Shown: piece after piece, positions 40,901 to 44,287 of the stretch
Layout: the number at the start of each line of letters is the position of its first letter
Numbering within the stretch: position 1 is the stretch's first letter
Made by a program: the position numbers and the translations under genes
Assembly: GCF_000485595.1 (NCBI RefSeq)
Contig: NW_014577552.1
Coordinates: 65,682 to 109,968, forward strand
Direction: 5' to 3'
Length of the DNA: 44,287 bases
Source of the DNA: Priapulus caudatus
Lineage: Eukaryota > Priapulida > Priapulimorpha > Priapulimorphida > Priapulidae
The notes under the pieces: generated by a model
The model's input: the letters and a program-made list of their open reading frames with translations, nothing else
The model's database searches: none
Told to the model about the DNA's origin: nothing

Positions 40901-43900
40901 TGCTGTGCTAAGCGCCCCCTGTTGGTTGTCGCCCGCAGAAGCGCCGGTCAAGCCGCGTGACGAAGCGTAAGAAGTACAACGATGAGGTAGAGTATGGACT
41001 ATCGGACGAGGAGCGGAAACCGAGAAAAGCAGACGCGCACGTCAACATGGCCGACGCTGTCAAGCCGATGCAGTACTTTGTGGTGAGTGAGCGCGTGTCG
41101 TCAACGGCAACGACAAACAATCACGTCAGACGCTCTTAAGCGGCGACTTGGTTAGCTATGTTGATAAACGTTAAAACGGCGAACCCTAATTTTTAACTAG
41201 TTGAGAAACAATCTTATCGGGTAAGAATTTCACGATACGTTTAGTTGTCGCAGTTATTCTACTTTAATGTAAAAAAATGGCAACAAACTAATTTTACATG
41301 AAATTTTAAAGCGCATAGAAAATTGGTGACGTAGTCAATTTTAAACGGGCCTAACACTGTTGCGCTGTTAGCACGTTAACTGTTGTGTTGTGAGGTCGGT
41401 AAACCTTAAACAGCACAATGTTACTCCAGCCGTTGTCAGTGTGCGTGCGCATAATGGTTTGTGCACACTCGAAAAAATACTGCAGTGCAGCCCTGGGGCG
41501 CAATGTCAGAAATGTCATGTGTCGTTGGATATCGTCGTCCACGATTCAAAATAAAATAGTTGAAGTGAAAATGTCCGGCGCCGCACCCCCAAGGTACGAC
41601 GATATTAAACTTACAGATGGAGTGACGGGATCTATTCTACTGATGTTTTTAATTTGACAGATTCATGGTTTCTATCTTCTGTTTTTAGCTCATACTGAAC
41701 ATAAAAAGTGCAGATGCAGTTCTTTGTGAATCGCATGATCGTCGCGTTACCTCCGGATCGTCCAGTTAACCGTTCCGTTGGCCGTCCGTCCGTCAACAGT
41801 TGGGCACAAATCTTAAAACCGCTCGACGTAGCGTCACGATATTCGGGTCGTTTGGGGGGGAATTCGTCAAAGACGAGTTGGGATGTACGAAGCTGGGGTC
41901 AAAAGGTCAAAGGTGAAGAGGTGCAAAAAGAAGGGGAACATTCATTCCTTAAGCTAAGTTATAGGAGGAAATCAGAATTGCTGGCACAAATCTAAACGGC
42001 TCGACCTAGGAGCTCGTGATAGTCGTGTATACATCATGGTAGGAAAAGCCATCCACTGTGCTGAAAATTGAGGTCACAGGTCAAAGGTCAATGGGGCACA
42101 GGGCAGATTTTAGACTTTCTGAGGACATGGTCTGAACGGAGCGATTGAAAAACTTTTTTGTTTCAGGCGGTGACCTAGCAATTTTTTAATGGCTTATTGA
42201 AACGGACCATGAAATGTCCCTTCTGGCTGACATGCGAAGAGTAAGTGTCGATAACCTTTTGACGCCTCAAGAGCGGTTTAAACATGTGGATTTGTTGACT
42301 GTTTAACAAAGGAGTGAACTGCTTTGCTATTAGAGCCCTCCCCCACCCTCCCCGCCTTCCCTCCCCACCACCCTCCCACCGCTCCTTCCCCCACCTCTCC
42401 TACAACCCCTCCCACCACCCCCCCCCTACCCCTCCATCTGCCGATAGTGGGACGTGTCCTAACAAATGATGTGTACGCAACTGCGTCTGCATATCTGCGC
42501 CTAACAAATGTGGTACTACGCACGACTGAAATTTTACGTTTATAATCGTAGCAACAGACCTCAGATGAGCCCAGACGCTCTGCGGCTCTTGTTAATGTTT
42601 GCGAATGCGTGTTTTTCGCGTGATGTGTTGTTCGGCATCCTGTGACTTGAATGAGAGATGTTTACAGTGTTTAGTGTGAGGCCATAATAAAATTATTGTT
42701 TGTTTGCCCTCACCCGACCGACCCGCCAAAAAGGGGGCGACTCAAAAAAATGTATTGATTTATTTTTAAACAAATTGTATCATAGCAATACATTATATGT
42801 ACCAAGCAAAACTAACATTCAACATAAAAGGTATCTCCACACAAGCACATCCGAGCATGTAGACACGGTGCTGAATTTGTAAAAAGACCCCCGCCCTAAA
42901 AAAAAAGCCGACCTACCTACCCAAACTTTTCAGCCTGGGTCGGGTGAGGGCAAACAAAGATTTTTTTAATTGTGGCCTGACCGTGTGTGTGTTTGTGTGC
43001 GTATTACAGGCAGCAGATGATGAGGCTGCTGGCATTGTGGACAAGATTCTCGCGGTGAGGATCGGGAGACGGAAGAAGCTGAATCCTCCGCCACCGGAGC
43101 CAGAGATACAGGTGCGTGCATCGCGCGTGCATCGTGCACATGCGTCGTGCGTGCAGCGTACGTGCATCATGCGTGCATCGTGAGTGCATCGTGCGCGTGC
43201 ATCGTGAGTGCATCGTGCGCATGCGTCGTGAGTGCAGCGTGCGCGTGCATCGCGCGTGCATCGTGAGTGCATCGTGGGTGCATCGTGCGCGCGTCGTGCG
43301 TGCATCGTGCAATCTCGTGTTTTCCCCCACTTTTACGATAATTAGCGTTATTGTTTGAGTAACAGCAACTGTCTCTCAGTTAGTTCCTTCTCTCATCCTG
43401 AAGAATAGGGCTGGAAATCAAATTTCTCCTGAAAACAGCAACTGTCTCTAGAGTATTGATAACATGTCTTAGAACCTTAATGCCACCAAAGCATGCACGA
43501 TTCGAATTTTGATTACTCCTGATTACTCTTGAACTTTGACTTTCTATTTCCGCCGCCGTTTCTTGCTAATCTCCGTCACCGAGTTCGCCACAGAATTTGA
43601 TGCCCTTTTGTTTGGTGTCCAGGAGGAGGATGTATGTAATGTTGGCTTTTCTACCCGCATGTGTAATGTTGGCTTCTCTCCTCGTGTGGCTGTCTGCAGA
43701 AGGAGGAGGTCGTGAAGGAGCAGCACGTCATGCACCAGCTAGAGAAGGTCGACGAATCGGTAGACGTTGACATCGAGATGGGGGATGCTGAGCGTGCGAC
43801 TGCGGAAGCTGAGGAGAAGCCAGTCGTGGAGGATGCTGCTGCCGCGGAGACGGAGACCCCGAAGGAAGAGCCACCGCCGACGCCCGTGGCGGCCGAGGAA

Positions 43901-44049
43901 GAGGGGGAGAAGGTGGCTGAGAGCGCTCCCGAGAAGACGGTGGAGAAGCCAGCGGAGAGTGGCGACAAGGGAGGAGGAGCCGAGAAGGAGAATGAGGAGG
44001 AGGAGGAGTGGGAGGAGGTCGAGGAATTCTTCATCAAGTACAAGAACTT
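27718..44049 (+). CDS. CHD8: CHD8-like chromodomain helicase, 5' part (gene runs off right edge)
   Basis: CHD7/8/9 (Kismet) proteins are nuclear ATP-dependent remodellers with two chromodomains, a SNF2 helicase and BRK domains. Only the N-terminal part is here. Exons I can support: 27718-27807, 29650-31317, about 36756-36926, 39237-39353, 40939-41082, 43010-43111, 43700-44049. The last five fit the conserved pre-chromodomain order: Lys-rich linker, KRRSSRVTKRKKYNDEVEYG, VKPMQYFV, then GIVDKILAVR, then EEFFIKYKNL, which opens chromodomain 1. CHD8 is favoured over CHD7/9 by MQ(F/Y)FV and IVDK. A long acidic insert (43700-44010) separates IVDKIL from EEFF. An expected basic helical exon between 31.3 and 36.7 kb was not found. 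Joining of the first two exons to the rest is inferred from strand, phase and domain order. Confidence 0.8.
27809..28073 (+). mobile_element. MITE copy C, inserted at the exon 1 splice donor
   Basis: The element runs from TAGGGTTTCTTATA to AATAAACCCTG and shares AGGCACAGTGGCGCACCGCC with copies A and B. The 5-bp flanks GCAGG are exact (27804-27808, 28074-28078). The duplication covers the exon end CAG plus the G of the donor. The T of the used GT is the first base of the element. Confidence 0.85.
28269..28342. other. C-run and G-quadruplex motif pair
   Basis: GGGGGTGGGGGTGGGGGTGG begins at 28321 and has four G runs with single-T loops. Facing it, CCCCCCCCTTCCCCCC lies at about 28269-28285. 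This lies in intron 1 of the CHD8-like gene. Confidence 0.75.
28537..29228. repeat. Long (CT)n tract, intron 1 of CHD8-like gene
   Basis: Nearly 700 bp of almost unbroken pyrimidine on the plus strand, mostly (CT)n with CTCC and CTTC interruptions. All ORFs in it are artefacts. Assembly length is unreliable. Confidence 0.95.
29229..29649. other. Intron 1 end before CHD8-like exon 2
   Basis: No gene seen. The exon 2 acceptor is TTCCACAG at 29642-29649. Confidence 0.6.
29650..31317 (+). CDS. CHD8: CHD8-like exon 2: Gln/Pro-rich N-terminal region
   Basis: An unbroken 556-codon exon starts after TTCCACAG and ends at GGCCAG|GTGAGC, both in phase 0. It is rich in Gln, Pro, Ala, Met and Gly (runs such as MQQQQ and QQQQQ), so it is mostly disordered, like activation-type regions. 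Near its end an ITVTPGKG stretch precedes a predicted coiled coil with heptads (NIAREIQQLRQQIQQLRG and DELSTRVKTLAAQLQ). GC content is far above that of the flanking introns. It could in principle belong to another Gln-rich gene, but no start or stop supports that. Confidence 0.72.
31400..31675 (-). repeat. 32-bp-type minisatellite, inverted partner of 34.1-36.0 kb
   Basis: On the minus strand it repeats GCGTGAGTGTCTGCATGCGT, the same core as the large array at 34.1-36.0 kb, which reads on the plus strand. It lies in a CHD8 intron. Confidence 0.8.
32030..33320. repeat. Pyrimidine-rich minisatellite
   Basis: Over 25 copies of TTATTCCTCCCTTTCTGGCT followed by TTCCTCCTCCCACTCGCTCTCAC, with some units shortened and many single-base indels. 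The ORFs over it are repeat artefacts. Confidence 0.9.
33321..34080. other. Intron region with exon-like signals, unproven
   Basis: A GC-richer stretch holds several splice-like sites (GTAAGT at 33763, GTATGT at about 33832, CAG acceptors). No translation here matches the CHD8 region expected, so no exon is called. Confidence 0.3.
34080..35995 (+). repeat. 32-bp minisatellite array, about 1.9 kb, indel-rich
   Basis: The consensus unit is GCATGCGTGCTTGCCTAGGT then GCGTGAGTGTCT, with about 55-60 copies. Almost every unit has a single-base insertion or deletion, unlike natural copy drift, which suggests noisy long-read filling. An N lies at 35988 at the array's end. Confidence 0.9.
36756..36926 (+). 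CDS. CHD8: CHD8-like Lys-rich linker exon, frame disrupted
   Basis: Three frames must be used in turn to read a sensible product: KESKPKKEKKVKEKEAK, then PPKETKEPKKKKK, then KEPVVKKPAEPKQMFVSSAS to a GTAAGT donor. Each reads like the basic linker before the CHD chromodomains. The shifts lie in GAA/AAG runs and are probably sequence errors. Exact boundaries and phase are uncertain. Confidence 0.5.
36960..37690 (-). repeat. About 31-bp minisatellite array A (minus sense)
   Basis: The unit reads ACAGCAGCACCTGCATCAAC then ATGTCAACAAC. Its reverse complement matches the units of the array at 38590-39235, so the two arrays are inverted copies of one family. The long His/Gln/Thr-rich ORFs here are artefacts. 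Confidence 0.85.
37691..38585. other. Spacer between the two inverted arrays
   Basis: It contains a GT run near 38030 and no supported exon or other gene. Confidence 0.5.
38590..39235 (+). repeat. About 31-bp minisatellite array B (plus sense)
   Basis: About 20 units of GTTGTTGACAGGTTGATGTA then AGTGTTGCTGT. Every unit holds an acceptor-like TTGTTGACAG|G and a donor-like GTAAGT. The array runs directly into the exon at 39237. Confidence 0.88.
39237..39353 (+). CDS. CHD8: CHD8-like exon before the KRRSSR motif
   Basis: Thirty-nine codons read KEEKRRRLGSSGDEGSDGD, then a TPPPSPKDGDE segment, and end at GAG|GTATGG in phase 0. The composition and position match the acidic/Ser-Pro stretch just before KRRS(N/S)R in CHD8. 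The acceptor is taken at 39236, but array noise makes it uncertain. Confidence 0.7.
39666..39884. mobile_element. 219-bp MITE with GGGGCCCGTTGTCAG ends
   Basis: The ends GGGGCCCGTTGTCAGAAACA and the reverse complement pair over about 45 bases, with TTAACATTA motifs doubled on the right arm. Flanks do not show a clear duplication. It lies in a CHD8 intron. Confidence 0.82.
40000..40920 (+). repeat. 40-bp minisatellite adjoining a CHD8 exon
   Basis: About 22 units of CTGATTCTCGCTGCTGTGCT then AAGCGCCCCCTGTCTGCGTG, many with single-base indels. The last unit ends about 18 bases before the exon at 40939, so the array supplies much of the acceptor's upstream region. Confidence 0.9.
40939..41082 (+). 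CDS. CHD8: CHD8-like exon with KRRSSR / MQYFV
   Basis: Forty-eight codons between GCCCGCAG and GTGAGT, phase 0 on both sides. The segment KRRSSRVTKRKKYNDEVEYG followed by LSDEE, and later MQYFV, aligns in order with the conserved stretch before chromodomain 1 of CHD8. Confidence 0.88.
41083..42679. other. CHD8 intron without clear feature
   Basis: About 1.6 kb. I see GGTCAAAGGTCAAAGGTGA repeats near 41900 and 42070, a C-rich CCCTCCCACC stretch at about 42335-42440, and no supported exon. Confidence 0.5.
42680..42977 (-). mobile_element. Harbinger-like MITE, copy 2, next to exon acceptor
   Basis: Inverted copy of the element at 11302, 298 bp, with TGA directly outside both ends (42677-42679, 42978-42980). 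The inner sequences match, for instance GTACCAAGCAAAAC and GGTATCTCCACACAAGCAC. Its right end is 32 bases before the exon at 43010. Confidence 0.87.
43010..43111 (+). CDS. CHD8: CHD8-like exon with GIVDKILAVR
   Basis: Thirty-four codons between TATTACAG and GTGCGT, phase 0 on both sides. ADDEAAGIVDKILAVR matches the start of the chromodomain 1 region of CHD8. A Pro-rich PPPPEPE follows. Confidence 0.88.
43115..43310. repeat. GTGCATCGTGAGTGCATCGTG-type short tandem repeat
   Basis: Units of 10-18 bases around GTGCATCGTGAGTGCATC start three bases after the exon donor. The Arg/His/Cys-rich ORFs on both strands are artefacts. Confidence 0.85.
43700..44049 (+). CDS. CHD8: CHD8-like exon: acidic insert and start of chromodomain 1
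   Basis: This 350-base exon starts after TGTCTGCAG and ends AAGAACTT|GTGAGT, leaving two bases of a codon. About 105 residues of Glu/Ala/Pro-rich sequence are followed by EEWEEVEEFFIKYKNL, the first strand of the chromodomain. Human CHD8 goes much more directly from its IVDKVL-type motif to EEFF, so the acidic part is an insertion. Confidence 0.85.
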
Positions 44050-44089
44050 GTGAGTACATCGGTGGCGCGACATCTGTTATCGGTCATGT

Positions 44090-44176
44090 GAAGTGTGCGC
44101 ATGCGTGCGTGCGTGCGTGTGTGTACGTGTGCGCGTGTGTGTGTGCGTGCATGCGTGTGTGCGTGCGTGTGTGTGT
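44090..44176. repeat. (GT/GC)n microsatellite
   Basis: GTGCGTGCGTGTGTGT-type sequence in the intron after the chromodomain exon. Confidence 0.85.
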
Positions 44177-44180
44177 TTAG

Positions 44181-44287
44181 TAGTGTTACCTATGTTTTAG
44201 CTCGTATCTAATCTAGTGTTACCTATGTTTCAGCTCGTATCTAATCTAGTGTTACCTATGTTTTAGCTCGTATCTAATCTAGTGTTA
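44181..44287. repeat. 33-bp tandem repeat running off the right edge
   Basis: A little over three units of TAGTGTTACCTATGTTTTAG then CTCGTATCTAATC, nearly identical. Unlike the noisy arrays upstream, the units here show only one base change. Confidence 0.92.

Noticed and set aside
41708-41995. 95-codon plus-strand ORF
   Set aside because: No homology recognised and no splice signals joining it to the CHD8 exons.

Overview
The window is nuclear DNA of an animal, most likely a marine invertebrate. It has intron-rich genes with GT-AG introns and metazoan gene families: a rhodopsin-class GPCR, mitochondrial peptide deformylase, SAMHD1 and a CHD7/8/9 chromodomain helicase. It also has CCCTAA telomere-type motifs, long microsatellites and many short transposons. 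The species cannot be told from the sequence alone. There are no rRNA or tRNA genes and no CRISPR array that I can see.

Layout. 1-2,420: intronless amine-type GPCR (280-1500, +) after a (CAA)n 5' leader, in a patchwork of LTR ends and a foldback element with a telomere-like motif. 2,724-5,487: 5'-truncated Ty3/gypsy retrotransposon on the minus strand (LTR, polypurine tract, a coiled-coil third ORF, broken integrase end of pol). 5,580-6,580: two-exon mitochondrial peptide deformylase (+). 7,573-17,182: complete 15-exon SAMHD1 (-), tail-to-tail with the deformylase. Every splice phase closes and gives 614 codons. 17.2-27.7 kb: no recognised gene, but several foldback and MITE families, two of them with clean target-site duplications, and CT-rich microsatellite. 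27,718 to beyond the right edge: the 5' half of a CHD8-like remodeller (+), from the initiator Met to the first residues of chromodomain 1. Its introns are filled with minisatellites and MITEs.

How the genes relate. They do not form a pathway or operon. SAMHD1 keeps all dNTPase catalytic and allosteric residues checked, plus a C-terminal Thr-Pro-x-Lys site and an RxL motif like those that control the human enzyme. The CHD8-like gene is the other large locus, and mobile DNA has touched its splice sites. One MITE sits exactly on the exon 1 donor and duplicated it. Another ends 32 bp before a chromodomain-region exon.

Quality limits. Minisatellites at 31-41 kb carry many single-base indels and there are Ns at 5487 and 35988, which suggests joins or gaps filled with noisy reads. 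Exon calls at 31.3-39.2 kb are therefore less certain, and at least one conserved CHD8 exon may be missing or unreadable there. I found no clear new multi-gene system. The strongest unusual signals are the transposon on the CHD8 splice donor, paired inverted minisatellite arrays, and a family of foldback elements with 7-bp target-site repeats.
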